Source: Verrucomicrobiales bacterium (GTDB lineage: Bacteria; Verrucomicrobiota; Verrucomicrobiia; Verrucomicrobiales; DEV007). Taken from it: a stretch of 64,000 nt of DNA. Shown piece by piece: positions 17,639-25,735 of this stretch. Position 1 is the stretch's first letter. Each line of letters opens with the position of its first letter. Location: positions 24,645-88,644 of the forward strand of contig JARGNG010000019.1 in assembly GCA_029213265.1 (NCBI GenBank). The letters are read 5' to 3'. The position numbers were made by a program, and so were the translations under genes. The notes under the pieces are model-generated. The model saw only the letters and a list, made by a program, of their open reading frames with translations. It was not told where the DNA came from and did not search any database.

Positions 17639-19218
17639 TCCTCTTCCTCCTTTTCCAGTTCCGGAGGATCGCCATGTTCCAGAATGTACTTCTTCAGATC
17701 TTCACCGAAGCGATCGAGATCCACGTCGGTAATTTTGGCGAAGGCCTGCCGAACCGGGTTCATCCAGTGCCAGAGCACAGCCCGGATGTCCTGTCGGAGA
17801 AACTGCTTCGTCACCGTCGCCCGTGCCAGTTCCTGCAATGTTCCTTCGTCGGTGGTTTCCACGAGGTAGCGGGCTGCCATGTAGGCCACAGCATCCGCCT
17901 CCCTCCATCCGGCTTCGTCCGAGTAGCGGTTCCGTCCGAGGAGTTGCTCTCCGGAGAGGCCGTGTTTCTCCACCGTCCTGCGAGCAAGTGTTTCGCGCTT
18001 TTTGATCTCTTCCTCACCGGCCTTTGCCAGTTCCCAGCGCCCCTCAAGGGCGGACACGATCCACCATCGGTGTTCATCCATGACCCGCTCGTGACTGTGC
18101 ACCGAAAGTAATTTGCTCATGAGCCAGGCCATCAGTTTCTCCCTGGAGAATTCCGGATGCCGGTATTCGGCATAGGCGAAAACGACCCGCTCCCCGTCGA
18201 TGTCTTCCCAGTCGATTCGCTCGTCCTCCATCGCTTCCCGCTCAACGATGTAGACCGCCGGAATCTGATCCGCCGGAATTCCGAGCCACTTCCAATTCTC
18301 CGAGAGATTTCGTGCGAGGTAGGACGCCAACTGCACATCCTCATCAACCGCTCGTTTCCTGTCCAGAGGGGACAGATACACCCGGGAACCATTCCAGTTT
18401 TCGCTGACTGCACCGGGAAGAGAAAAGGGTTCCGGTTCTGCCGGTTCCCACAGAAGGAGCGCAAAAATCCCGATCGCGGAAGCCGTTCCGATAACCAGTT
18501 TCTCACGGTAGGACATTTTTTCCCCGAGCATCGCGGCCACCGAGCCTTCTTTGATCAGGCCGATGAGAAAGGAACTGACAAAAAATAGAATCGTAAAAGC
18601 GCCTGTCCAGCTCAGTTGCCCGGCGGGCCATTCCTCGCGCTCAAAGCCGAACCTTCGCACGAGATCAAACGGGGGGAATTCTACGACGGGAATCGAGGAG
18701 TTGTTGAACATCCACATCAGTCCAAAAAGGATCAGGAGAATCACCGGGATCCGATACCTTCCCAGAAAGGCGAGCAGGAAAGAGAACGACGCGACAAAGC
18801 AGCTCCATACCACCGCAGTCGCGAGAAGGATATTCAGAAAAGTGACGGTCATCGCCTCGGCGCCTTTCGCCCACCACCACCCCATCAAGACGCCGCCACC
18901 GGCGATCAGAGAGGCAAGGACCACGGTCAGGAACGCCTTGATCAGGATCATGCGCCACTTCGGCAGGGGAAGTCCCTCAAGGAAGAGCTGGGTCTTTTTC
19001 CTGAATTCATTGGCGACGAGGAGATGCCCGACGATGAAGAGCGAAAAAGGCAGTAGAACCCAGAGCGCCGTTCCGAGTCCACTGAAAATTCCGGCGCCGG
19101 TGCCGTCTGCCGAATTTGCCCGCACAATAAGAAAGAAGAGTGCCCACGAAAAGCCTATCAGAAGCACAAACCAGCCTCCATTCTGCCGCCACTCTTTTTC
19201 AAGGAGAACGCGATTCAT
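17635..19218 (-). CDS. ABC-2 permease with degenerate peptidase-like domain
   Basis: The 527-residue protein has six to seven helices in residues 12-270 with FRKKTQLFLEGLPLPKWRM, the counterpart of the partner permease motif. A soluble C-terminal domain follows from about 280. It appears to be a relative of the partner's peptidase domain (YIVEREAMEDER, then HRWWIVSALEGRWE), but the HExxH site is replaced by WLMSKLLSVHSHE, so no zinc site is expected. It lies between the peptidase-permease and ATPase genes, overlapping by 4 bp and 1 bp. It is probably one half of a heterodimeric exporter. Confidence 0.83.
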   Translation of the reverse strand: MNRVLLEKEWRQNGGWFVLLIGFSWALFFLIVRANSADGTGAGIFSGLGTALWVLLPFSLFIVGHLLVANEFRKKTQLFLEGLPLPKWRMILIKAFLTVVLASLIAGGGVLMGWWWAKGAEAMTVTFLNILLATAVVWSCFVASFSFLLAFLGRYRIPVILLILFGLMWMFNNSSIPVVEFPPFDLVRRFGFEREEWPAGQLSWTGAFTILFFVSSFLIGLIKEGSVAAMLGEKMSYREKLVIGTASAIGIFALLLWEPAEPEPFSLPGAVSENWNGSRVYLSPLDRKRAVDEDVQLASYLARNLSENWKWLGIPADQIPAVYIVEREAMEDERIDWEDIDGERVVFAYAEYRHPEFSREKLMAWLMSKLLSVHSHERVMDEHRWWIVSALEGRWELAKAGEEEIKKRETLARRTVEKHGLSGEQLLGRNRYSDEAGWREADAVAYMAARYLVETTDEGTLQELARATVTKQFLRQDIRAVLWHWMNPVRQAFAKITDVDLDRFGEDLKKYILEHGDPPELEKEEEE

Positions 19219-20126
19219 CAGATTTGCACCGTGGAAATGCCTACACAGGCGATGAAAATATCATCGAGTGGCAGCTTCTCGCCCATCACCTCCGCGTGTG
19301 CCCAGGCTTCCGGATCTCCATCGGCCACGACGACACGGCTGAGTCCCGATTCGTCTTCGCGGAGTTCCAGTTCGCGCCAAATTTCCAACCCCGCCGGAAC
19401 CGGATCGTCGTCACGCAGTTCCAGTTTGCGAACCCGTTCCTGCAGTAGGGTGAGATCCCCCTCGAAGCGTTTTCTACCATGATGGATGATTCCCACTCGA
19501 TCCGCAGCCCTCTCTACTTCATCGAGCAAGTGAGTCGAAAAAAACGTCGTCCTGCCATATTCGCGGGCCTGATGGGTAATGATCTCAAGAAATTCCCGTC
19601 GTGCGACCGGATCCAGACCCGCCGTCGGTTCGTCGAGAATCAGGAGAGGCGGGCGCGGTGCGATGGCGAGAGCGAGGGCCAACTTCACCCGCATCCCTCC
19701 GGAGAGGCCGGAAACTTTCCGCCTGGGCGGGACTTCGAGCACCTCGAGAAGGCGCTTGAATTCTGCGCTGTCCCAGGTTGGATACAATCCCCCTACAAAG
19801 CGACCGAGCATTTCCGCCGTCATCCAGGGATAAAAGACCTGCTCCTGAGAGACATAGCCGATGCTCTGCTTCTGTTTCATTGAGGTGCGTTTGGAAACTT
19901 TCCCGTGAAGGCGAATCGTTCCCGAGTCCGGGGCCACGATGCCCATGAGCATCCGGATCGTCGTCGTCTTTCCTGCACCGTTGACACCGAGAAAACCGTA
20001 AATTTCCCCTTCCTCGACATCCAGGTCGAGTCCATCGACCGCCACCACTCTTCCGAAGGAGCGCCGCAAATTTCGGATCGATAGAATCGGTTCCCTGGTT
20101 TCGATCGGGCGTTCTTCCTCTGTCAT
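19218..20126 (-). CDS. ABC transporter ATP-binding protein
   Basis: This 302-residue ATPase has a Walker A GVNGAGKTT (47-55), signature LSGGM, Walker B LLILDEPTAGLDPV and the switch histidine in FSTHLLDEVE. It is the first gene of a three-gene minus-strand operon and powers the two downstream permease fusions. The arrangement is that of ABC-2 exporters of the CcmA/YhaQ-type family. The C-terminal about 80 residues form a small extra domain (EIWRELELREDESGLSRVV), common in this group. Transported substrate unknown. Confidence 0.93.
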   Translation of the reverse strand: MTEEERPIETREPILSIRNLRRSFGRVVAVDGLDLDVEEGEIYGFLGVNGAGKTTTIRMLMGIVAPDSGTIRLHGKVSKRTSMKQKQSIGYVSQEQVFYPWMTAEMLGRFVGGLYPTWDSAEFKRLLEVLEVPPRRKVSGLSGGMRVKLALALAIAPRPPLLILDEPTAGLDPVARREFLEIITHQAREYGRTTFFSTHLLDEVERAADRVGIIHHGRKRFEGDLTLLQERVRKLELRDDDPVPAGLEIWRELELREDESGLSRVVVADGDPEAWAHAEVMGEKLPLDDIFIACVGISTVQI

Positions 20127-20190
20127 CGAGAAAACCCTAACGCGGCGACCGAACTTGGCGAGTAGAATCCTGATGCCATTTTCTACCGGC

Positions 20191-20220
20191 TTGCCAGAAG
20201 GGCACCTTTTCCGCTACACT
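20191..20220 (+). promoter_or_regulatory. Promoter of SHD1/HExxH gene
   Basis: TTGCCA (20191-20196) and TACACT (20215-20220) are separated by 18 bp. The start codon is at 20231, ten bases after the -10 box, so the transcript would have almost no leader. No Shine-Dalgarno sequence is present; the intervening bases are pyrimidine-rich. The same layout is seen before the DUF72 gene. Prediction from sequence only. Confidence 0.5.
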
Positions 20221-20230
20221 CTCCCTTCCG

Positions 20231-21793
20231 ATGAAACGAAAATTCTCAGCTGCGCCCCTTCTCCTGGCGATGGGAATTTGTTTGTCAGCCTCGGCCCACG
20301 ATTTTGAGACAGCAGAATTCACGGTCGCGTTTGAGGAGTTTGAAGAACTGCAGTTTCTAAAAACGGGCGATCCTTTCGAAGACTGGAAGTCGAACCGGAC
20401 CTGGACATCGAAAGACGACAAACATCTCGAAGGGACGATTCACGACGTTCGTGAGTTTTCCGTGGCGATCCGCCTCGTGGATGGGACCGGTGTCAATGTT
20501 CCCATCTTCCGCTTCTCCGAGCAGGACAAGCGGTTCATTGAAGAGTGGAACACAGTCTCAAAGTTTTTTGATCTTAATCACGAGCCCGGACAAAAGACTT
20601 TGCCGGTAGGGGAGGCAGACATAGATGGAGAATCGATCACGGGCTCGAAATCGTTTCATGAGACAAAGCACTTCCGGCTCGAATCGGACGTGCCGATTCC
20701 GGCGGATACCCTTCGTCACCTCTGCAAGGTGTTTGAGGCGACCCACGATGCGGTCCAGGTGAATCCCATCGGGCTGGCGATCGCGCAGCCTGCGGATGGA
20801 AAATTCAGGGTGCGCCTTTTCTACCATATGGAGGACTACCATGTCGCCGGAGGCCGGGAAAACTCCGGTGGAACCTACCTCGCAAAAGAACAAACCATTC
20901 TCGTGCCTCTCGAAACCACGGGACTGACGGATGGGAAATATCAGTTCAGTCCTCATGTTCTTATCCACGAGACGACTCACGCATTGACTCACCAATGGCT
21001 GAACCGGGCTCCGATCTGGTTTCTGGAAGGGTTCGCCGAATACATGGCGATGATTCCCTATGACCTCAACAACGGGCTTCTGAGGCCTGAAAAGCTCGAG
21101 GAGGGTATACGGAAGGAAATTGCTGCCGTTTCCCGGGAGTTTCGGGAAGGGTTTCCGCTGGTAGCCCCGACCGAACTCGTGTCTCTGACCTTTCAGGGGT
21201 TCATGGGGGAGCCGGAACTGGAGGACACTCCCATCGAAATCCCCCCCCTGAAGCAACCGGTCTTTCAACCGCTCTCAAAAATGGATCCCCCAACGGACCC
21301 TCCCGGTCCCGCCGCCGAAGAGGATGCCACGGCCTTTCCCGCCCCCGACGCGTCGGGGGAAAAAGGGGAGATTCTGACGCGTCAGGCTTCCCACTATGTT
21401 TCCGCGCTCCTCCTTGTTCACCATCTGATCGATACCGATCAACAGGCAGGGCTTCGAAAATTCCTTTTCGACGTGCTTACCTATCGCTGGGAAGCTCGCA
21501 AGTATCTCGATAGGCATATGAGTTGCTACGAAGCCTATTCCACAGCGATCAATCAACAGATTGCGGACTACAATGCCAGCCTTCGTCTCTATCAGCGCGA
21601 GATGCAGACCTACGTGGAGACAAGCGAAGGGTCGAAACCGGTACAACCGAGGACTCCCGTTCCGCTGCCGGTCCCCGAGATTCTCAGAAAGCCGCGCACT
21701 CCGGAAGAGCTTTCTCCGTTTCAGTTCCCCGGCGTGGCCGCGAAACGGCATCTCGATCTTCCGGAGGTACTTTCGATGGAACCCTTTCGGTAG
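20231..21793 (+). CDS. Secreted SHD1-domain zinc-peptidase-like protein
   Basis: The 520-residue protein has a signal peptide (1-22, ending ASA). An SHD1-like domain (55-107, RTWTSKDDKHLEGTI onward, with FSEQDKRFIEEW) follows, as commonly found in PVC secreted proteins. A gluzincin-like peptidase domain holds His246-Glu-Thr-Thr-His250 and Glu266 in WFLEGFAEY. The last 150 residues are Pro-rich with a predicted helical part. It is divergent from the ABC peptidase-permease operon, and both encode HExxH domains, so a shared role in envelope protein processing is possible but unproven. Confidence 0.85.
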   Translation: MKRKFSAAPLLLAMGICLSASAHDFETAEFTVAFEEFEELQFLKTGDPFEDWKSNRTWTSKDDKHLEGTIHDVREFSVAIRLVDGTGVNVPIFRFSEQDKRFIEEWNTVSKFFDLNHEPGQKTLPVGEADIDGESITGSKSFHETKHFRLESDVPIPADTLRHLCKVFEATHDAVQVNPIGLAIAQPADGKFRVRLFYHMEDYHVAGGRENSGGTYLAKEQTILVPLETTGLTDGKYQFSPHVLIHETTHALTHQWLNRAPIWFLEGFAEYMAMIPYDLNNGLLRPEKLEEGIRKEIAAVSREFREGFPLVAPTELVSLTFQGFMGEPELEDTPIEIPPLKQPVFQPLSKMDPPTDPPGPAAEEDATAFPAPDASGEKGEILTRQASHYVSALLLVHHLIDTDQQAGLRKFLFDVLTYRWEARKYLDRHMSCYEAYSTAINQQIADYNASLRLYQREMQTYVETSEGSKPVQPRTPVPLPVPEILRKPRTPEELSPFQFPGVAAKRHLDLPEVLSMEPFR

Positions 21794-21840
21794 GGGCGCT
21801 CCCTGTTTTCCCCGTCGCGTCCCTTGTGCTATCATTCCGC

Positions 21841-22434
21841 ATGTTCACAGGAATTGTTGAAGAATGCGGAGAAGTCAGCGCCTTTACGCCCGTTGAATCG
21901 GGTGCCGAACTCTGGGTGCGATCTTCCTTTTCGGGTGAAGTCGCTCTCGGCGAAAGCGTCGCCGTGAATGGTGCCTGCCTCACGGTTACGGAGGTTGCCG
22001 ATGGAGCGATGCGCTTTGACCTCCTCCACGAAACTCTTCGACTCACCAATCTCGGTGACGTGAAAACCTTTTCTCCCGTCAATCTGGAACGATCACTCTG
22101 TATCGGCGACCGGCTTTCCGGGCACTTTGTGCAGGGACATGTCGATGCCTGTGCCGAGGTTCTGGCCTACGAAAAATCCGGACAGGATCATCAGTTCACG
22201 GTTGCTCTCCCTCCGGAATTTGCCCACCTCATGGTCCACAAAGGATCCGTTTGTGTGAACGGAATCAGTCTGACGGTCGCAGAGTTGACTGACGATTCCT
22301 TCACCTTGTGGATCATTCCCCACACGCATGAAGTCACCAGCCTGAAAGCGGTAACGGTCGGATCCCGGGTGAATCTCGAGTTTGATCTTCTCGCGAAGCA
22401 TATTGCGCGACTTACCCAAACCGGTCAGCTGTAG
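21841..22434 (+). CDS. ribE: Riboflavin synthase alpha chain
   Basis: This 197-residue enzyme converts two 6,7-dimethyl-8-ribityllumazine molecules into riboflavin plus a pyrimidine. The two lumazine-binding repeats are visible: MFTGIVEECGEV with SVAVNGACLTV in the first, and GHFVQGHVDACAEV with KGSVCVNGISLTVAEL in the second. I chose the ATG at 21841 because MFTGIVEE is the invariant start of the family; the open frame extends upstream but overlaps the preceding gene. No FMN riboswitch fits in the 47-bp gap. A TATCAT -10-like box ends ten bases before the ATG. Confidence 0.96.
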   Translation: MFTGIVEECGEVSAFTPVESGAELWVRSSFSGEVALGESVAVNGACLTVTEVADGAMRFDLLHETLRLTNLGDVKTFSPVNLERSLCIGDRLSGHFVQGHVDACAEVLAYEKSGQDHQFTVALPPEFAHLMVHKGSVCVNGISLTVAELTDDSFTLWIIPHTHEVTSLKAVTVGSRVNLEFDLLAKHIARLTQTGQL

Positions 22435-22437
22435 CGC

Positions 22438-24864
22438 TTACTTTCTCCGACGGCGACTGGTGGGTTTTGTCTGTTTTGAGGCGGAATCGGGTTTTCCCGA
22501 CGGTTTTCCCGAAGGGCTTCCCGAAGGGCTTCCCGAAGGATTTCCCTGTTTTCGTGACCGATTGGATCGACGCCGTTTCGAACTGGATGAACCTTCGGAA
22601 GACTCCTTTTTTGCAGGAGGTTTCCCGGATTTCGGTTTCCCCTGACTCGAGGAACCCTGCCGGGATCGGTCTCCGCCACGGCCCCCGCTGCGGTTCCCGT
22701 CACGGCTTCCGCTGCGGCTACCGGATCGACCGCCACGGCTTCCTCCGGAACGTCGACTCGATTTTCCTCCGGTGGATACCGGGCGGAAATCGACCTCTTT
22801 TTTGTAGGTATCGACCTTGTCGACTTCAACCCGGACAACGTCTCCCAGTTTGATCACCTTTTTACTGCGGCGTCCGATCACCTGGACACGGGCGGAATCG
22901 AACTCGTAGAAATCATCATCCATTCGGGAGAGCGGAATGACTCCGCGCATTCCCAGGTCGGGAACATCGATGAACAAGCCGAAGTTTCGCACATCGGTGA
23001 CGTAGGAATCATACTGCTGCGGCGCCTTCGACTTCATTTGCGACAGCAGGTAGGCGTAGAGTTTCACGTCCTTGCTGTCGCGCTCGGCATCCGACGAGTT
23101 GCGCTCTGTTGTCGAAATATGATCGGCAATCCGCGTCAGCACGGCGGTTTTCATCTTCACCTTTTCGAAGAGCGTCCGGTGCACAATGAGGTCGGCATAC
23201 CTTCGGATCGGGGACGTGAAGTGAGCGTATTTTTTCTTCGCCAGCCCATAGTGCCCCAGGGGCTCCACGGCATATCGCGCCCGCATCAGGGATTTCAGAA
23301 ATCCAATCTTGAGAGCCGCACCGATGGTGAGCTTGCTCAGTCGTCGCAGAAGTTTCTGCACCTCTTCGGTCTTCTCGAGGTTTCCGCAGGGCAAATTGTG
23401 GCTCAGGACTTCTTCGCGGTAGTCAAAGAGTCGCTTTGGATCGGGCGATTCATGAACCCGGTGAATGGTCGGTTTCCGCGTCGAGATCAGTCGAGCGGCG
23501 ACGGCCTCATTGGCGAGCAGCATGAACTCTTCAATGAGTTGGTGAGACTCGTCATTCTCCACTTTCTCGATCCGGAGAACATGCCCCTTCTCGTCGAGGC
23601 GGATCTTTGTTTCCGGAAAGTCGAGTTCGAGGGATCCAGCGGCAAAGCGACGACGGCGAATTTTCTGCGCGAGGGCATTCGCATCTTTCAGCATGTGATC
23701 AATCGAATCATTGGCCTTCCGCTTGATGACCTCGAACGCTTCTTCGTAGCTGTAGCGACGCTGCGAGTGAATCACGGCCTGGTGGAAGCGGGTTTTCAGA
23801 ATTTTTCCGTCGGCGGAAATGAGAAATTCCACGCACTTCGTAAGACGATCCACGTTTGGCTTCAGGGAGCAGAGTTCGTTGGAGAGTGCCTCGGGAAGCA
23901 TCGGAATGACCCGGTCGACGAGATAGGTCGAATTGCCCCGTTTGCTTGCCTCTTCGTCGAGGGCGGAGCCGGATTTCACGTAGTGCGAAACATCCGCGAT
24001 GTGCACCCAGAGCTTCCATTTGTCCCGACCCGTCTTCTCAAGGAAGAACGCATCATCAAAGTCCCGGGCGTCTGCTGGATCGATTGTGATGACAGGATGA
24101 CTTCGACAGTCTTCCCGCCCCTTGCAATCAACATCCGTGACGGTGGTTCCGAATTGTTTGACCTCCTGCAGGACCTTTCGGGGAAACCGCAGGGGCAGGT
24201 CATACTGGCGGATCACCGCGAGCATATCCACTCCCTCCGCCGTCGGAGGTCCGAGAACTTCGATAATCACTCCCTCGGGATTCGTATGCTTTGATTCCCA
24301 GCCTTTGAATTCGACGACAACTTTGTCGCCTTCCTGCGGCTTTCGACCGACGTCTTTCGCGGGAGGCACATAAATATCCTCGGGCATGCGTGGATCATCC
24401 GGAATGACATAGGAGAACTGCTTGCCCCGCTTGTAGGTTCCCACGATCTGGGTGCGTCTTCTTTCGAGGACGCGAACGACCGTTCCCGTGTGAGGCTTTT
24501 CCGATTTCACCCGTTTGCCCTGTGGTTTCACATCGAGCCGTACGAGGACACGGTCCTCGTTCATCGCGGTTCCGGTGCCACTGCCGGGAATTGCGATTTC
24601 CGCCATGCCGGGCTCATCCGGCATCAGGAATCCGCGACCTCCTTTTGTGATTTGAATGCGCCCGGGAATGAGGTCCGCTTCTTTCGGGAGAATGTAGCGA
24701 TTTCCTTTGATCTTCGCGACGAGACCGCTTCGCTCGAGTTCCGCGAGTATCTTCTGCAGGCTCTGTTGTTGATTGGGCTCGAGTTTGAGCCCCGTCAGAA
24801 GTTCAGGGATATTGGAGGGCAGATAGTTTCTCCGCCCCAGTAGTTTCAGGATTTTATCTTCCAT
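22438..24864 (-). CDS. rnr: Ribonuclease R
   Basis: This 808-residue exoribonuclease of the RNB (RNase II/R) family degrades structured RNA 3' to 5'. Domains in order are an N-terminal winged helix, cold-shock OB folds, the RNB catalytic core with DPADARDFDDAF (metal-binding aspartates) and HYGLAKKKYAHFTSPIRRYADL, and an S1 domain (YVTDVRNFGLFIDV). From about residue 695 a basic low-complexity tail is rich in Ser, Arg and Gly, ending in tandem PSG repeats and RRRRK. It is convergent with riboflavin synthase, 3 bp away. Confidence 0.95.
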   Translation of the reverse strand: MEDKILKLLGRRNYLPSNIPELLTGLKLEPNQQQSLQKILAELERSGLVAKIKGNRYILPKEADLIPGRIQITKGGRGFLMPDEPGMAEIAIPGSGTGTAMNEDRVLVRLDVKPQGKRVKSEKPHTGTVVRVLERRRTQIVGTYKRGKQFSYVIPDDPRMPEDIYVPPAKDVGRKPQEGDKVVVEFKGWESKHTNPEGVIIEVLGPPTAEGVDMLAVIRQYDLPLRFPRKVLQEVKQFGTTVTDVDCKGREDCRSHPVITIDPADARDFDDAFFLEKTGRDKWKLWVHIADVSHYVKSGSALDEEASKRGNSTYLVDRVIPMLPEALSNELCSLKPNVDRLTKCVEFLISADGKILKTRFHQAVIHSQRRYSYEEAFEVIKRKANDSIDHMLKDANALAQKIRRRRFAAGSLELDFPETKIRLDEKGHVLRIEKVENDESHQLIEEFMLLANEAVAARLISTRKPTIHRVHESPDPKRLFDYREEVLSHNLPCGNLEKTEEVQKLLRRLSKLTIGAALKIGFLKSLMRARYAVEPLGHYGLAKKKYAHFTSPIRRYADLIVHRTLFEKVKMKTAVLTRIADHISTTERNSSDAERDSKDVKLYAYLLSQMKSKAPQQYDSYVTDVRNFGLFIDVPDLGMRGVIPLSRMDDDFYEFDSARVQVIGRRSKKVIKLGDVVRVEVDKVDTYKKEVDFRPVSTGGKSSRRSGGSRGGRSGSRSGSRDGNRSGGRGGDRSRQGSSSQGKPKSGKPPAKKESSEGSSSSKRRRSNRSRKQGNPSGSPSGSPSGKPSGKPDSASKQTKPTSRRRRK
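22491..22546 (+). repeat. 12-bp tandem repeat in the RNase R tail
   Basis: Four full and one partial copies of a 12-base unit (consensus GKYTTCCCGAAG) lie within the last codons of rnr. On the coding strand they give repeated Pro-Ser-Gly-Xaa units. Copies 3 and 4 are identical, which suggests recent slippage. Copy number is likely to vary between strains. Confidence 0.8.
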
Positions 24865-25192
24865 AATTTCACACCAACACGTCGTCAGTGGTCGGAAAAA
24901 TCGAGATCTGCCCGCAGGGGCACTTGGTTGAATTGCTCAGAGGCAAAGGGCGGTTCAAGACAAAGAACATGCAAACCGGCCGCGTGGTGATTCTTCCGTT
25001 GAGGAGACTATATCGTTCCAAATTCATCAATTTGCAAACAGTTGTATGCAGTGAAGCTTTCCAGCGTGGCCATAGTTACTCGTGTCCGCGACAGACAAAA
25101 AAGGGGGAAGTTGCTCGCGGGTAGCCGTTGAAGGGGATGATTCAAAAATTGTCTGCTAAGCTTTCTCTCCTGCTATCATATTCAGGCAGTAG
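24865..25192. other. Intergenic region between rnr and ECF sigma gene
   Basis: This 328-bp gap between divergent genes must hold both promoters. It is visibly more A+T-rich than its flanks. Near the sigma gene are CTGCTAAGCTTT (25153-25164) and TGCTATCAT (25170-25178), either of which could be a -10 region. A 78-codon open frame with a GTG start (24888-25124) has no recognisable features and I do not call it. I see no RNA gene or riboswitch. Confidence 0.6.
25153..25164 (+). promoter_or_regulatory. CTGCTAAGCTTT box upstream of ECF sigma gene
   Basis: The 12-mer CTGCTAAGCTTT ends 28 bases before the sigma factor start. An identical 12-mer occurs 34 bases before the start of the DUF1501 gene (32802-32813). 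A shared -10 element or regulator site is possible; no shared -35 is seen. Confidence 0.35.
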
Positions 25193-25735
25193 ATGAAGGA
25201 ATCCTCCGATCATACCACCCGGGTCCAACAGTATTTCGTGCAGCATGCGGCTTCGGTGAAATACTTTGTGCTCTCCTTGCTTCCCAATCCGGCGGGAGCA
25301 GAGGATGTTGTGCAGGAGGTATTTCTCACGGTAACGGCAAAGGCAAACGACTTTGAGGAAGGGACAAATTTCAAGGCGTGGGTTTTTGCGATTGCCCGAT
25401 TTAAAGTTCTCGAACATCTCCGACAGGCGAAACGCGAACCCTATCGCCTCAGTGAAGAAACCATGGAACTCCTCGCTGATGAAGCTGCCGGGGAATCCGA
25501 TACTGATGATCTGGAAAAGGAGCAGCATCTTGCCGCGGCGCTGAGTCGCTGCCTCAATAAGCTGGCGCCAAAGTCGCGTCTCCTCATCGAGCGGGTCTAT
25601 CGGGATGGGCTTAAGCCCGGAACCGTCGCGGAGGAGATTGGATGGAAACCAAATGCCGCCTACGTCACGCTCTCCCGGGCGCGGGCGACGCTTCGAAGCT
25701 GCATTGCGAAACAGCCCAACACCGAATCAGCATGA
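25193..25735 (+). CDS. ECF sigma factor (Rhodopirellula/Verrucomicrobium type)
   Basis: This is a 180-residue sigma-70 family protein. Region 2 includes VKYFVLSLLPNPAGAEDVVQEVFL and WVFAIARFKVLEHLRQAKRE; region 4 has LNKLAPKSRLLIERVYRDG with a helix-turn-helix ending WKPNAAYVTLSRARATLRSCI. This pattern fits the ECF group common in Rhodopirellula and Verrucomicrobium. Its stop overlaps the start of the FecR-domain gene (ATGA), so the membrane protein is its probable anti-sigma factor and the two are translationally coupled. Confidence 0.93.
   Translation: MKESSDHTTRVQQYFVQHAASVKYFVLSLLPNPAGAEDVVQEVFLTVTAKANDFEEGTNFKAWVFAIARFKVLEHLRQAKREPYRLSEETMELLADEAAGESDTDDLEKEQHLAAALSRCLNKLAPKSRLLIERVYRDGLKPGTVAEEIGWKPNAAYVTLSRARATLRSCIAKQPNTESA

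Noticed and set aside
21794..21840. FMN riboswitch before riboflavin synthase
   Set aside because: The gap is only 47 bp and lacks the conserved RFN element.
24888..25124. 78-codon frame starting with GTG between rnr and the sigma gene
   Set aside because: No recognisable motif, signal peptide or ribosome-binding site, and it occupies the divergent promoter region.
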